The notes: generated by a model not told the origin, from the letters alone. Counted from the stretch's first letter, positions 29,059-38,442 are shown. The stretch is 64,000 bases of DNA from Pseudomonas sp. BGI-2 (GCF_004310295.1 NZ_SISB01000001.1:62001-126000); one strand, 5' to 3'. Made by a program: numbers and translations.

Positions 29059-30476
29059 GCCTGAAAGCCTTCCTGCCGAGCCTTCTGGTACTGGCCCTGA
29101 GCGCCTGTGCCGTCGGCCCGGACTACAAGACCCCAGCCACTGAGCCGGCGAACATCACCACCGCTACCGATGGTGCAGCCGGCCAGAAGAACTTCGACCG
29201 TACGCGTTTCGAAGGCATCTGGTGGCAGCAGTTCGAAGACCCGACCCTCAACCAGTTGGTGACTCAATCGCTGCAAGGCAACCGTGATTTGCGCGTAGCC
29301 TTCGCCCGCTGGAAAGCGGCCCGGGCGATCCGCGATGACGTCAGCAATGACGCCATGCCAACCATCACCAGCCGCGCCAGCAGTGATTTGGGTAAAGGTC
29401 AGATTCCAGGCCAGACCACCAAGCGGGTTAACAGCGAACGCTACGACCTGGGCCTGGACATGGCCTGGGAACTGGACTTATTTGGGCGTATCCAGCGCAA
29501 CCTGGAATCCAGTGACGCCGAACAGCAAGCGGCCGAAGCCGATCTGTACCAACTGCAAGTCACCATGATTGCCGAACTGGTCGACGCCTACGGTCAACTG
29601 CGCGGTGCACAACTGCGTGAAAAGATTGCCTTGGCCAACCTGAACAACCAGCAGGAATCGCGCAAGATCACCGAAAGCCTGCGTGATGCCGGCGTCGGCG
29701 ATCAACTGGACGTGGAGCGTGCCGATGCACGCCTCGCTTCGGTCGAAGCCAGCGTGCCGCAGTTGCAGGCTGAACAGGTTCGGCAGAAAAACCGTATCGC
29801 CACCCTGCTGGGTGAGCGTCCGGACAAGCTGACCGTCAACCTGAGTCCAAAAGACTTGCCGGCTATCGCCAAGGCGTTGCCGATCGGTGATCCGGGTGAA
29901 TTGCTGCAACGTCGTCCGGACATCCTCAGCGCCGAGCGCAAACTGGCCTCCGCCACCGCCCGTATCGGCGTGGCCAAGGCTGATTTGTTCCCTCGGGTCA
30001 GCCTCAGCGGTTTCCTTGGCTTCACCGCCGGCCGTGGTTCGCAAATCGGTTCGGCGGCGGCCAATGCCTGGGCGCTCGGCCCAAGCATCACTTGGGCAGC
30101 GTTTGACCTGGGCAGTGTACGGGCCCGACTGCGCGGCGCCGATGCCGATGCCGAAGGCGCGCTGGCGACCTACGAGCAACAAGTGTTGCTGGCGCTGGAA
30201 GAGTCGGAAAACGCGTTCAGCGACTACGGTAAACGTCAGCAACGGTTGATCTCGCTGATCCGTCAGAGCGAAGCGAGTCGTGCCGCAGCGGACCTGGCCG
30301 AAATTCGCTACCGCGAAGGCACCGTGGACTTCCTCGTCCTGCTGGATGCCCAACGTGAACGCCTGGCAGCCGAAGATACCCAAGCCTTGGCCGAAACCGA
30401 TCTTTATCGCGGCATTGTCGCGATTTACAAAGCCCTTGGCGGTGGCTGGCAACCAGAGACGGTCGCCAGCAAGTAA
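29055..30476 (+). CDS. oprN: Outer membrane efflux lipoprotein OprN
   Basis: The 473-residue NodT/OprM-type channel has the lipobox LALSACAVGPDYK. Two OEP repeats follow, with the typical ERYDLGLDMAWELDLFGRIQRNLES and LQRRPDILSAERKLASATARIGVAKADLFPRVSLSGFLG. It is the last gene of the pump operon, translationally coupled to mexF through a 4-base overlap, and is followed by two terminator hairpins. Confidence 0.96.
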   Translation: MSLKAFLPSLLVLALSACAVGPDYKTPATEPANITTATDGAAGQKNFDRTRFEGIWWQQFEDPTLNQLVTQSLQGNRDLRVAFARWKAARAIRDDVSNDAMPTITSRASSDLGKGQIPGQTTKRVNSERYDLGLDMAWELDLFGRIQRNLESSDAEQQAAEADLYQLQVTMIAELVDAYGQLRGAQLREKIALANLNNQQESRKITESLRDAGVGDQLDVERADARLASVEASVPQLQAEQVRQKNRIATLLGERPDKLTVNLSPKDLPAIAKALPIGDPGELLQRRPDILSAERKLASATARIGVAKADLFPRVSLSGFLGFTAGRGSQIGSAAANAWALGPSITWAAFDLGSVRARLRGADADAEGALATYEQQVLLALEESENAFSDYGKRQQRLISLIRQSEASRAAADLAEIRYREGTVDFLVLLDAQRERLAAEDTQALAETDLYRGIVAIYKALGGGWQPETVASK

Positions 30477-30493
30477 GTTTTTAAAGAGCTCCT

Positions 30494-30556
30494 TTGGTTG
30501 GCCGCAACCGACCAATTTTTTAGCCCTGCGCCTCATTCGGTCGCGGGGCTTTTTTT
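30494..30556 (+). terminator. Tandem rho-independent terminators after oprN
   Basis: The first hairpin (30494-30521) is TTGGTTGG / CCGACCAA followed by T6. The second (30522-30556) is AGCCCTGCG / CGCGGGGCT followed by T7. Two in series imply tight insulation of the efflux operon. Confidence 0.88.
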
Positions 30557-30578
30557 GCCTGCACAATTCTGAATCCCC

Positions 30579-30668
30579 TGTGGGAGCGAGCTTGCTCGCG
30601 ATAGCGGTGGATCATTCAGAATTATTGTCGACAGACTCACCGCCATCGCGAGCAAGCTCGCTCCCATA
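30579..30668. repeat. REP-type inverted repeat pair
   Basis: Long arms (TGTGGGAGCGAGCTTGCTCG... and complement ending at 30668) are separated by ~25 bases. They extend past the core through a shared GCGGTG / CACCGC. Confidence 0.88.
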
Positions 30669-30942
30669 GGGTTACCGGCGATCTTGAGATTTTTTGGTTT
30701 CCTGGACCGTCACCGTGGCCGTCGTCCCCGCCCGCAGCTATCAGGTTGGCCTGGTTGCGCAGCAAATCGGCCTAGGCGAACAACAACACCCCTTGTCCGG
30801 GTTTGAGTATTGCCTTGAAGTACTGGAGCAGCGGTTGCATGGGAATACTCTTTGAGTCATCTCCAGCAAGCGTAGTCACTGCTTCATGGCTTCGATGGGT
30901 TTCAATGTCGACGCGACCTGTAGGCAAATTCACCGGCATTGA
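30669..30942 (-). pseudogene. Degenerate remnants of an efflux operon (FUSC-like start, HlyD-like end)
   Basis: On the minus strand an ATG at 30840 opens MQPLLQYFKAILKPGQGVLLFA, which resembles the N-terminus of FUSC-type (AaeB-like) exporters, and stops at TAG 30772-30774 after 22 codons. About 50 bases later, in another frame, LRAGTTATVTVQE... followed by TAA resembles the C-terminus of an HlyD/EmrA-type adaptor. The pieces look like the two ends of an efflux operon joined by a large deletion. The similarity is judged by eye only. An upstream ATG at 30942 is in frame with the first piece but has no family support. Confidence 0.4.
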
Positions 30943-31022
30943 ACTGAGTCAGGGTTTGACTCACACGCCCACCTGACCGAAGCTGACAGCTTTGCAAAAG
31001 CCGCCAGCCCCCGGATTCCTGC

Positions 31023-32078
31023 ATGCCCCAGTCCCGCCGCTACTTGCTCATCAGCCTCTGTGTCCTGTTCGCCTTCGCTCTTGCCTGGTTTTTCCTGCGC
31101 AGCACGACACCCGTGGTGCCGGAAGCCATCAAGCGCGGTTACAGCGAAGCATTGACCCAGGCTCGCGCCGGGCAACCGGGGGCCGCACGAGTTCTGTACC
31201 AACAGTTGGCTCGCCCCGACCTGTCGCCCAAACGTCGTGTCTGGCTGCACGCCGAACTGCCTAATTACCCCAGCCCACAAGCCCTGAAACTGGCGGCCGC
31301 AGACCTGCAAAACTCCTCGGCCGACGTGCGCATTGCGGCAATCAAGAGCATCGGCGGACTGGTGCCCAGCGGGCAGCGCAGTCTGCTGATCGGGCCGTTG
31401 CTGGATGACAGCGAACAAAGCGTCCGGTCTGCCGCGATCAACGCGCTGTTGGGCTTGTCGCCGGATGACCTGGGCTTGTATTTCGGGCCGTTGGAGCAAG
31501 CCATCGATGCCTGGGAACAGGTCCTGAAGAGCCAGCCGGAAAGCGCCGAAACCCAATACCAACTGGCCCGCCTGCACCTGCACAACAGCGAACTGAAAGA
31601 GGCACAGCAGGCGCTGGAACGCTCGTTGCAGCTGGCCCCGGTCAATTTACCGGCGCTGGTCATGCAGATTGAAGTGCTGGACAAGCAAGGCCAAAGCGAC
31701 GCCGCTCGGCAGTTGCTGGCGAAACAGCTGAAGGCGCAACCCGACTCGGCCTACCTGCAACATGCCTTGGGGCTTTGGTTGCTGCATCACGGGCAAAGTG
31801 AGTTCGCCCTGCTCGGTCTGTCCAAAGCGGTCGAGATTGAACCGAACAACAAGGATTACCGCTATGACCTGGCGACTACCCTGCATGGCGAGCAAGAACT
31901 GGAAGCAGCGCAAAAGCAGCTGCAGGAGATCGTTCAGCGCCATCCCGCCGACCGCAAGGCGCGGGTGCTGTTGATCAATTACTGGAAGGAAAGCGGACAA
32001 CTGCAGAACGTGCAGATCCTTCTGGCGCAGCTGGAACAGCTCAATCCCGATGATCCGGCGTTGCAGCAAGGCTTGTAA
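31023..32078 (+). CDS. Membrane-anchored HEAT/TPR repeat protein
   Basis: The 351-residue protein has one N-terminal transmembrane segment (about residues 7-25, LLISLCVLFAFALAWFFL) and a periplasmic or cytoplasmic repeat region. Residues ~80-155 look like HEAT repeats (SSADVRIAAIKSIGGLV, DSEQSVRSAAINALLGL). Residues ~165-345 are tetratricopeptide repeats (AETQYQLARLHLHNSELKEAQQALERSLQLAP and copies). Such proteins are scaffolds; no partner is evident. It is separate from the KaiC gene by ~125 bp. Confidence 0.8.
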   Translation: MPQSRRYLLISLCVLFAFALAWFFLRSTTPVVPEAIKRGYSEALTQARAGQPGAARVLYQQLARPDLSPKRRVWLHAELPNYPSPQALKLAAADLQNSSADVRIAAIKSIGGLVPSGQRSLLIGPLLDDSEQSVRSAAINALLGLSPDDLGLYFGPLEQAIDAWEQVLKSQPESAETQYQLARLHLHNSELKEAQQALERSLQLAPVNLPALVMQIEVLDKQGQSDAARQLLAKQLKAQPDSAYLQHALGLWLLHHGQSEFALLGLSKAVEIEPNNKDYRYDLATTLHGEQELEAAQKQLQEIVQRHPADRKARVLLINYWKESGQLQNVQILLAQLEQLNPDDPALQQGL

Positions 32079-32205
32079 CGCCCCCCGCCATCACGCCAAC
32101 AAAAAGGTTGAACCGTCGCAACGTCAAAAGGTCAAGTGATCAGGCAGTCCATTCAGGCACTTCAGGCCTGCAGCCTCGCTTCCCCTAGTCATGAGAGGGT
32201 TTTTT

Positions 32206-33708
32206 TTGTCTACATCTAACGAGTTGTTCAGTGCAAAAGCCGCCACCGGCATCGAAGGTCTGGATGACATCCTGGCCGGTGGATTGTCCCGCGGGCATGT
32301 GTTTTTGCTGGAGGGTGAACCCGGAACCGGCAAAACCACCGTCGCGTTGCATTTTCTGTTGGCCGGCGCTCGTGCCGGCGAGCGCTCGTTGTACATCACG
32401 CTTTCAGAAACCGAGCGCGAACTGCGCCAAGGGGCGTTGTCCCACGGTTGGGAGCTGGATGAACACATCCACATCTTCGAGTTGACCCCGCCAGAAAGCC
32501 TGCTCAATGCCGACCATCAGCAGAGCCTCCTGTATTCCTCGGACCTTGAGCTGGGTGAAGCGACCAAACAGATTTTCGATGTGGTCGAACGGGTCAAGCC
32601 GACCCGGGTGGTCCTCGACAGCCTTTCCGAAATCCGATTGCTGGCCCAGAGTTCACTGCGTTATCGCCGGCAGATTCTGGCGATCAAGCACTACTTCGTG
32701 CGCTACGACGCCACCGTTCTTTTGCTGGATGACCTGACCACCGAATCCCTCGACAAGACCGTCCACAGCGTGGCGCACGGTGTTGTTCGCCTCGAAGAAC
32801 TGACGCCCAACTATGGCGCCGAACGCCGGCGGGTCCGCGTCGTGAAATACCGCGGTCAGAAGTACCGTGGCGGTTTTCATGACTTCACCATCATGGGCGA
32901 CGGCGTTCACGTGTTCCCTCGTCTGGTCGCGGCTGAACACCGCGGCGGTTACACGCGCCGGCAGTTAACCAGCGGCATCGACGAATTGGATGCCCTGCTC
33001 GGCGGCGGCATCGAGACCGGTTCCAGCACGCTGATTCTCGGCCCGGCCGGTACCGGCAAGTCGCTGATCTCGATGATCTTCGCTGCGGCCGCCGTCGCCC
33101 GGGGTGAGAAAGCCGCGCTGTTTATCTTCGACGAGGAACTGGGACTGCTGTTCGAGCGCATGAAAAACATGGGCATCGACCTGCAGGCGCTGCAAGACAC
33201 CGGCAACCTGCTGATCGAGCAAGTCGACGCCGCCGAGTTGTCCCCCGGCGAGTTCTCTCACCGGGTTCGTCGTTGTGTCGATGAGCGCGAGATCAAAACG
33301 GTGGTGATCGACAGCATCAACGGTTATCAGGCCGCGATGCCCGAGGAAAACGCGCTGGTGCTGCACATGCACGAGTTGCTGCTGTACCTCAACCGCCGAG
33401 GTGCCGCGACGTTCATGACGGTGGCCCAACATGGGCTGGTCGGGGACATGCAGGCGCCAGTCGACATTACTTATCTGGCAGACACGGTGATTCTTTTGCG
33501 TTACTTCGAAGCCCTGGGCAAAGTTCGCCGGGCCATTTCAATTATCAAGAAACGCACCGGCAGCCACGAATCGACTATTCGCGAATACCGCATCGGCAAC
33601 ACAGGCATGAAGATCGGTGAGCCTTTGGATGCTTTCCAGGGCGTGTTGCGCGGCGTGCCGACTTATCTGGGCGCCAGCCAGCCACTCCTTAAGGAAAATG
33701 TCCGGTGA
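32206..33708 (+). CDS. KaiC-like double-domain RecA-fold ATPase
   Basis: The ~500-residue product has two KaiC domains. The first has Walker A GEPGTGKTT at residues 37-45 and ends near 235; the second has GPAGTGKS at 279-286 with FIFDEELG after it. I chose the TTG at 32206 because GAGAGGG lies six bases before it and the protein then begins MSTSNELFSAKAATGIEGLDDIL. The ATG at 32191, five codons earlier, has no ribosome site. Non-cyanobacterial KaiC proteins act in stress or two-component signalling rather than a full clock; no kaiA or kaiB is nearby. The stop overlaps the next gene's GTG, tying it to a hybrid kinase. Confidence 0.88.
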   Translation: MSTSNELFSAKAATGIEGLDDILAGGLSRGHVFLLEGEPGTGKTTVALHFLLAGARAGERSLYITLSETERELRQGALSHGWELDEHIHIFELTPPESLLNADHQQSLLYSSDLELGEATKQIFDVVERVKPTRVVLDSLSEIRLLAQSSLRYRRQILAIKHYFVRYDATVLLLDDLTTESLDKTVHSVAHGVVRLEELTPNYGAERRRVRVVKYRGQKYRGGFHDFTIMGDGVHVFPRLVAAEHRGGYTRRQLTSGIDELDALLGGGIETGSSTLILGPAGTGKSLISMIFAAAAVARGEKAALFIFDEELGLLFERMKNMGIDLQALQDTGNLLIEQVDAAELSPGEFSHRVRRCVDEREIKTVVIDSINGYQAAMPEENALVLHMHELLLYLNRRGAATFMTVAQHGLVGDMQAPVDITYLADTVILLRYFEALGKVRRAISIIKKRTGSHESTIREYRIGNTGMKIGEPLDAFQGVLRGVPTYLGASQPLLKENVR

Positions 33709-35375
33709 GGGTTATCGAGGTGATGTCCGAGCGCGCGATCATTCTCGCGCCGCTGGGACGCGACAGCCAGATTGCGCTGATGATGCTCAATGAGGCGGGA
33801 TTCGAAGGCCTCGTTACCCGGGATCTGGTCACGCTGTGCGGCGAACTCGCGCAAGGCGCCGGCCTGCTGGTGATTTCTTCGGAAGCGTTGATGGGTTGTG
33901 ATATCGCGCCTCTGCTGGGTTTGATCGAGCAACAACCGACCTGGTCAGACCTGCCGATCGTACTGCTGACTCACCACGGCGGCCCGGAACAGAACCCCGC
34001 GTCACGTCTCGGCCCGCAACTGGGCAACGTAACCTTCCTCGAGCGCCCGTTTCATCCGGTGACGTTGATCAGCCTCGTCACCACCGCGTTGCGTGGACGA
34101 CGACGACAGTATGAAGCCAGGGACCGGTTGATTGACCTGAGCCAAAGCGAACTGCGCCTGCAAAACACGCTGGAAACCCTCGAGCAACAGGTCGAGGAAC
34201 GCACCGCCCAACTGCGACACAACGAAGAAGCCCTCAGGCAGTCGCAGAAAATGGAAGCGGTCGGCCAACTCACCGGCGGCATCGCGCATGATTTCAACAA
34301 CATGCTGACCGGCATCATCGGCAGCCTGGAGCTGCTGCGTCGCCGCCTGGCCCGGGGTCGCACCGATGACCTGGACGGTCTGATCGATCTGGGGGTGACC
34401 TCCGCCAATCGTGCAGCAGGCCTGACTCATCGCCTGCTGGCCTTTTCCCGACGCCAGTCGCTGGATTCCAAACCCGTGGAAATGAACACCCTGGTCGTAT
34501 CGATGGGTGAACTCTTGCAGCGCAGCATCAACGAAAGCATTCATCTGGACATGCAGCTAAGCGAAGACCTGTGGGTGGCCGAGGCCGATCCCAATCAGCT
34601 CGAAAGCGCCCTGCTCAACCTGGTGCTGAACGCCCGAGATGCCATGCCAGAAGGCGGAAAACTGGTGGTCAACACCTCAAATCAACACTTGGACAATGGC
34701 TTCACCCGGGTCCACAGCAACCTGCAACCGGGTGATTACGTGGTACTGAGCGTGACCGATACCGGCTGCGGTATGCCGGAGGGCACTATCAGCAGGGCCT
34801 TTGATCCATTCTTCACGACCAAACCGATCGGCCAGGGCACGGGTTTGGGCTTGTCGATGATTTACGGTTTCAGCAAGCAGTCCCACGGTCACGTGTCCAT
34901 CGAGAGTGAAGTGGGTAACGGCACGACGGTGAGTCTGTATTTGCCGCGCTACAACGGTGATCTGGTCGAGGACACACTGATCGATATCGCACACGCGCCT
35001 TACGCCCAGAACGGTGAAACCGTGCTGATCGTCGAGGACGATCCGGCGGTACGCGTGCTGGTCAGTGCAGTATTGAGTGAGTTGGGCTATGCCTTCGTCG
35101 AAGCGGGCGATGCCGATAGCGCAGTGCCGATTCTCGACTCGGGCCAGCGTATCGACCTGTTGATCAGCGATGTGGGGTTGCCTGGAATGAATGGCCGGCA
35201 ACTGGCAGAAATCGGTCGGCAGTACCGGCCTGATCTGAAAGTGTTGTTCATTACCGGTTATGCCGAACACGCGGCGGTGCGCGGCGGCTTCCTTGACCCT
35301 GGCATGCAGATGATCACCAAGCCGTTCACGTTCGACCTGTTGACGGCCAAGGTGCGGGAGATGATCCGAATCTGA
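33705..35375 (+). CDS. Hybrid histidine kinase with C-terminal receiver
   Basis: The 556-residue cytoplasmic kinase starts at GTG 33705, overlapping the KaiC stop (GTGA) and preceded by AAGGA. Residues 1-125 look like a receiver-like domain lacking a clear phospho-Asp (LLVISSEALMG). A coiled-coil segment (~140-180) leads to HisKA with His195 in GGIAHDFNNML. The HATPase domain has DTGCGMPEG and GQGTGLGLSMIYGF. The C-terminal receiver (~435-556) has the phospho-acceptor Asp near 489 in LLISDVGLPGMNG. Coupling to a KaiC-like ATPase is a known association in proteobacteria, and the two likely form one signalling unit. Confidence 0.92.
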   Translation: MRVIEVMSERAIILAPLGRDSQIALMMLNEAGFEGLVTRDLVTLCGELAQGAGLLVISSEALMGCDIAPLLGLIEQQPTWSDLPIVLLTHHGGPEQNPASRLGPQLGNVTFLERPFHPVTLISLVTTALRGRRRQYEARDRLIDLSQSELRLQNTLETLEQQVEERTAQLRHNEEALRQSQKMEAVGQLTGGIAHDFNNMLTGIIGSLELLRRRLARGRTDDLDGLIDLGVTSANRAAGLTHRLLAFSRRQSLDSKPVEMNTLVVSMGELLQRSINESIHLDMQLSEDLWVAEADPNQLESALLNLVLNARDAMPEGGKLVVNTSNQHLDNGFTRVHSNLQPGDYVVLSVTDTGCGMPEGTISRAFDPFFTTKPIGQGTGLGLSMIYGFSKQSHGHVSIESEVGNGTTVSLYLPRYNGDLVEDTLIDIAHAPYAQNGETVLIVEDDPAVRVLVSAVLSELGYAFVEAGDADSAVPILDSGQRIDLLISDVGLPGMNGRQLAEIGRQYRPDLKVLFITGYAEHAAVRGGFLDPGMQMITKPFTFDLLTAKVREMIRI

Positions 35376-35405
35376 AAGCCCCCACAACTGGGGGCTGCGG
35401 GGCCT
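35373..35405. terminator. Hairpin between convergent signalling genes
   Basis: AGCCCCC-ACAACT-GGGGGCT follows the hybrid kinase stop directly. Only short T-rich runs flank it on either strand, so termination strength is uncertain. Confidence 0.5.
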
Positions 35406-35406
35406 T

Positions 35407-35784
35407 TTACGACAGCATTTCCTGCATGATCTCTTGCAACACATCCAGATCGAACGGCTTGCCGAGGATCGGCGCCTTGCGCGTGATCGGGCTGTCGGTC
35501 TCGCGGATTTCCTGCGGATAACCGCTGATAAAAATCACTTTGAGTTCCGGTCGCAGCTTCACGGCAGGCTCGGCGATCTGCACGCCGGAAATCCCGCCGG
35601 GCAGGCGAAAGTCCGTGATCATCATGTCCAGGTGTGGCTTGCTCGCCAGTATTTCAAAAGCCTGCTCGCCGTTTTCGGCCTGCAGCACCCGGTAACCTTC
35701 ACCCGACAAGTAAGCGGACAATACCATCAGAATCGAGGGGTCATCCTCGACGATGAGTACTACATCTTGTGCATCTTCACTCAT
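35407..35784 (-). CDS. Single-domain response regulator
   Basis: The ~125-residue CheY-like receiver starts at ATG 35784 with AAGG seven bases upstream. The acidic pocket is IVEDDPS, the phospho-Asp is in MMITDFRLPGG, and the conserved Lys is in LGKPFD. There is no output domain. It lies between two kinases and is convergent with the KaiC-kinase pair and co-directional with the receiver-kinase/CheB/CheR group, so it may take phosphate from either. Confidence 0.93.
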   Translation of the reverse strand: MSEDAQDVVLIVEDDPSILMVLSAYLSGEGYRVLQAENGEQAFEILASKPHLDMMITDFRLPGGISGVQIAEPAVKLRPELKVIFISGYPQEIRETDSPITRKAPILGKPFDLDVLQEIMQEMLS

Positions 35785-35861
35785 GGGAAGCCTTTGTTCG
35801 GTCAATAGCTGCTGATACGACCATAGGGTCGATCAGAGGTTGCGTTTATCGGGCTGTTTTC

Positions 35862-37043
35862 CTACAGCGGCAGACAAACGCGAAATAAGGCGCCCTCGTT
35901 GATCTTGCTCTCGACGGCGATGGAGCCGCCATGGGCGGCGACGATCTGTTCGGAAATAAACAGCCCCAGTCCCAGCCCCGCGATCACGGTCTTGGCTGAC
36001 ACCCGTTCGAACTGTTGAAAAATACGCTTCTGGTTTTCTTCACTGATACCGATCCCGCGATCCTGCACTTCGACCCGTGCCTGACCCTCGTGACAGTAGA
36101 CCCTCACATCGATCCGGCTCTTGCCACCATAACGCAAGGCGTTGGTCAGCAGATTTGAAATCACTTGTTCGATGCGAAATTCGTCCCAGTTGCCGACCAC
36201 TGGCTGTTCAGCCGTAAACGCAACGGAACACTCGGCGGCGTCGACCTGCGGCGCGAAGTTTTGCAACAAATTGCTGACCAATTGCACGAGGTCAAATCGG
36301 GTCGTGCGGATCGACAGCTTGCCGGTGCGAATGCGTGAAACATCCAGCATGTCTTCAATGAGACGGATCAGGCTTTTGATCTGCCGCTCGTCTCGGTCGA
36401 CCATGGCGTGCATCTTGTCGAGGGTGAACGCTGACGCGTTGTCCCGGGCCAGGTGCATCTTGCGCAACTGGGTTTCGAGGATCAGGCCATTGAGCGGTGT
36501 ACGGACTTCGTGGGCGACAATCGACATGAAGTCATCACGCATGCGCACCGCTTGTTCCAGCTCATTCTGTGTGGCCTGCAATTGCTTGAGCAGCGCTTCC
36601 TGTTCGCGGCGAGCCTGTTCCAGCTCTTCGACCTGCTGCTTCATCGCCTTGCTTTGGCGATACAGGTCGACAAACACGTTGACCTTGCTCTTGACCGCAT
36701 GAATATCCAGCGGCTTGTGCAGGAAGTCCACGGCACCGCTTTCGTAGCCCTTGAACGCGTAGTTCAGCTCGCGGCCAGCGGCACTGACGAAGACAATCGG
36801 GATGTTCTTGGTTTTTTCCGTGCCGCGCATTAATTCGGCCAGTTCGAAGCCGTTCATGCCCGGCATCTGCACGTCGAGAATGGCCATGGCGAATTCGTGT
36901 TGCAGCAGCAACGACAAGGCTTCGTCAGCGGACAAGGCTTTATAGACCATGCGGTCTTCACGCTTGATCAATGCCTCAAGCGCCAGCAGGTTCTCCGGCA
37001 GATCGTCGACAATCAGCAGTTTGGCTTGGATGTTACTCAGCAT
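35862..37043 (-). CDS. Receiver-histidine kinase (REC-HisKA-HATPase)
   Basis: The 393-residue cytoplasmic protein opens with a receiver domain (LLIVDDLPENLLALEALI, phospho-Asp57 in AILDVQMPGMNG). A coiled coil at ~130-170 connects to HisKA with His178 in MSIVAHEVRTPLNG, and the HATPase domain has NLLTNALRYGG and GLGLGLFISEQI. It has no own membrane sensor, so its input should come from phosphorylation of the receiver, probably by the 1163-residue kinase encoded upstream. Its start overlaps the cheB gene's end by 7 bases. Confidence 0.93.
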   Translation of the reverse strand: MLSNIQAKLLIVDDLPENLLALEALIKREDRMVYKALSADEALSLLLQHEFAMAILDVQMPGMNGFELAELMRGTEKTKNIPIVFVSAAGRELNYAFKGYESGAVDFLHKPLDIHAVKSKVNVFVDLYRQSKAMKQQVEELEQARREQEALLKQLQATQNELEQAVRMRDDFMSIVAHEVRTPLNGLILETQLRKMHLARDNASAFTLDKMHAMVDRDERQIKSLIRLIEDMLDVSRIRTGKLSIRTTRFDLVQLVSNLLQNFAPQVDAAECSVAFTAEQPVVGNWDEFRIEQVISNLLTNALRYGGKSRIDVRVYCHEGQARVEVQDRGIGISEENQKRIFQQFERVSAKTVIAGLGLGLFISEQIVAAHGGSIAVESKINEGALFRVCLPL

Positions 37044-37630
37044 GCTATTCGTTCCAGCTCGACAAGCAGACGGCCGATGCCGCGTATAGGGAGAATGTGA
37101 TCCGGGTGATGCAAAGCCAACGCTGCCCGAGGCATGGTTGCGACCTGGGCCTCGCCCGGGTCCTGCACGATGGTCAGGCCCCCGCGACGTTTTACCTGAG
37201 CCAGACCGCTGGCGCCGTCGCGGTTGGCGCCGGTCAGCAGCACGGCAGCCAGGTGCTTGCCGTAAGCATCGGCGGCCGACTCGAACAGAAAATCGATGGC
37301 GGGCCGCGAATAATGCACGCGGTCCTCTAGGCTCAGGGAAAAGGTGCGGTCATGCTCCACCGACAAGTGATAGCCGGGCGTCGCGAAATACAGCGTTCCC
37401 GCTTCGACCTGCGTCTTGTCACGGGCCTCCTGAACTCGCATGGCCACGCGCCGATCGAACACTTCGGCCAAGTGGCTACGACGCTCGTCAGGCAGGTGCA
37501 GCACCACAATGATCGGCAGTGCGAAGCCTTCGCGCAGTGGGCTGAGGATACCCAACAACGCCTCCACGCCACCGGCCGAAGCACCGATCACGATAGCCTC
37601 CAAAGAAGGCAATTCCTCTGCATTACTCAT
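37037..37630 (-). CDS. Stand-alone CheB-type methylesterase domain
   Basis: The 197-residue protein is a CheB catalytic domain without the N-terminal receiver of classical CheB. The triad is visible as Ser18 in VIGASAGGVEAL, His45 in VVLHLPDERR and Asp138 in LLTGANRDGASGL. It should remove methyl groups from glutamyl esters (or deamidate Gln) on a partner. It overlaps cheR by 4 bases and the receiver-kinase by 7, so it is in one operon with them. No chemoreceptor gene is present in the window. Confidence 0.92.
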   Translation of the reverse strand: MSNAEELPSLEAIVIGASAGGVEALLGILSPLREGFALPIIVVLHLPDERRSHLAEVFDRRVAMRVQEARDKTQVEAGTLYFATPGYHLSVEHDRTFSLSLEDRVHYSRPAIDFLFESAADAYGKHLAAVLLTGANRDGASGLAQVKRRGGLTIVQDPGEAQVATMPRAALALHHPDHILPIRGIGRLLVELERIAC

Positions 37631-38442
37631 GATTTACGGTAGATCCGTTCTTGTTTGACCAAGGGCACAAACTGGTTGCCGAAGGCCGAAAAATCCGGGG
37701 TTTCCTTACTGCCCAGCACCAGAAATCCACGATGGCAAAGGGATTCATGGAACAAACCGAACGCACGATCCTGAAGCTTTTTATTAAAGTAGATCAAAAC
37801 ATTACGACACGAAATTAATTGGGTTTCGGAGAACACGCTATCGGTCGCCAGACTGTGATCGGCGAAGGTCACGTTCTCACACAAGGTCTTGTCGAAAATC
37901 GCGTAGCCATACGCTGCCGTGTAGTAGTCGGCGAACGAACGCTGGCCACCTGACTGCTGGTAGTTATGAGTGTAGGCGCGGACGTTCTCCATGGAGAAAA
38001 TCCCCTGCTTGGCCTTCTCCAGCGAGCGCGGATTGATGTCAGTGGCGTAAATGATGGTGCGATCGAGCAAGCCTTCTTCGCGCAGCAGAATCGCCATTGA
38101 ATAGACTTCTTCGCCGGTGCTGCAACCGGCAATCCAGATCTTGATCGACGGATACGTCTTGAGCAGTGGCACCACTTCCTTGCGGATCGCCAGGAAATGC
38201 GAAGGGTCGCGAAACATTTCGCTGACCGGAATCGTCAGCAATTGCAGCAACTGCATGAACGCGGTCGGATCGTGCAGCACCTTCTCTTGCAGGGCGGAAA
38301 TGGTGTTGCACTCAAATTGCACCAACGCATGCTTGACCCGGCGCTTGATCGAAGCGCCGGAGTAGTCGCGAAAGTCGTAGCTGTATTTGAGGTAGATCGC
38401 CTCGATCAACAACCGCAATTCGATTTCGCTGTTTCGCTCCAT
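37627..38442 (-). CDS. CheR-type protein-glutamate methyltransferase
   Basis: The 271-residue enzyme has the CheR all-alpha N-terminal domain (IEAIYLKYSYDFRDYSGASIKRRVKHAL) and the SAM-binding domain with IKIWIAGCSTGEEVYSMAILL, DINPRSLEKAKQGIF and ISCRNVLIYF. The start at ATG 38442 keeps it just after the upstream kinase stop; a GTG at 38487 would overlap that gene by 28 bases and has no ribosome site. It is the partner of the CheB-like esterase, implying reversible methylation of a protein other than a normal chemoreceptor. Confidence 0.92.
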   Translation of the reverse strand: MERNSEIELRLLIEAIYLKYSYDFRDYSGASIKRRVKHALVQFECNTISALQEKVLHDPTAFMQLLQLLTIPVSEMFRDPSHFLAIRKEVVPLLKTYPSIKIWIAGCSTGEEVYSMAILLREEGLLDRTIIYATDINPRSLEKAKQGIFSMENVRAYTHNYQQSGGQRSFADYYTAAYGYAIFDKTLCENVTFADHSLATDSVFSETQLISCRNVLIYFNKKLQDRAFGLFHESLCHRGFLVLGSKETPDFSAFGNQFVPLVKQERIYRKS

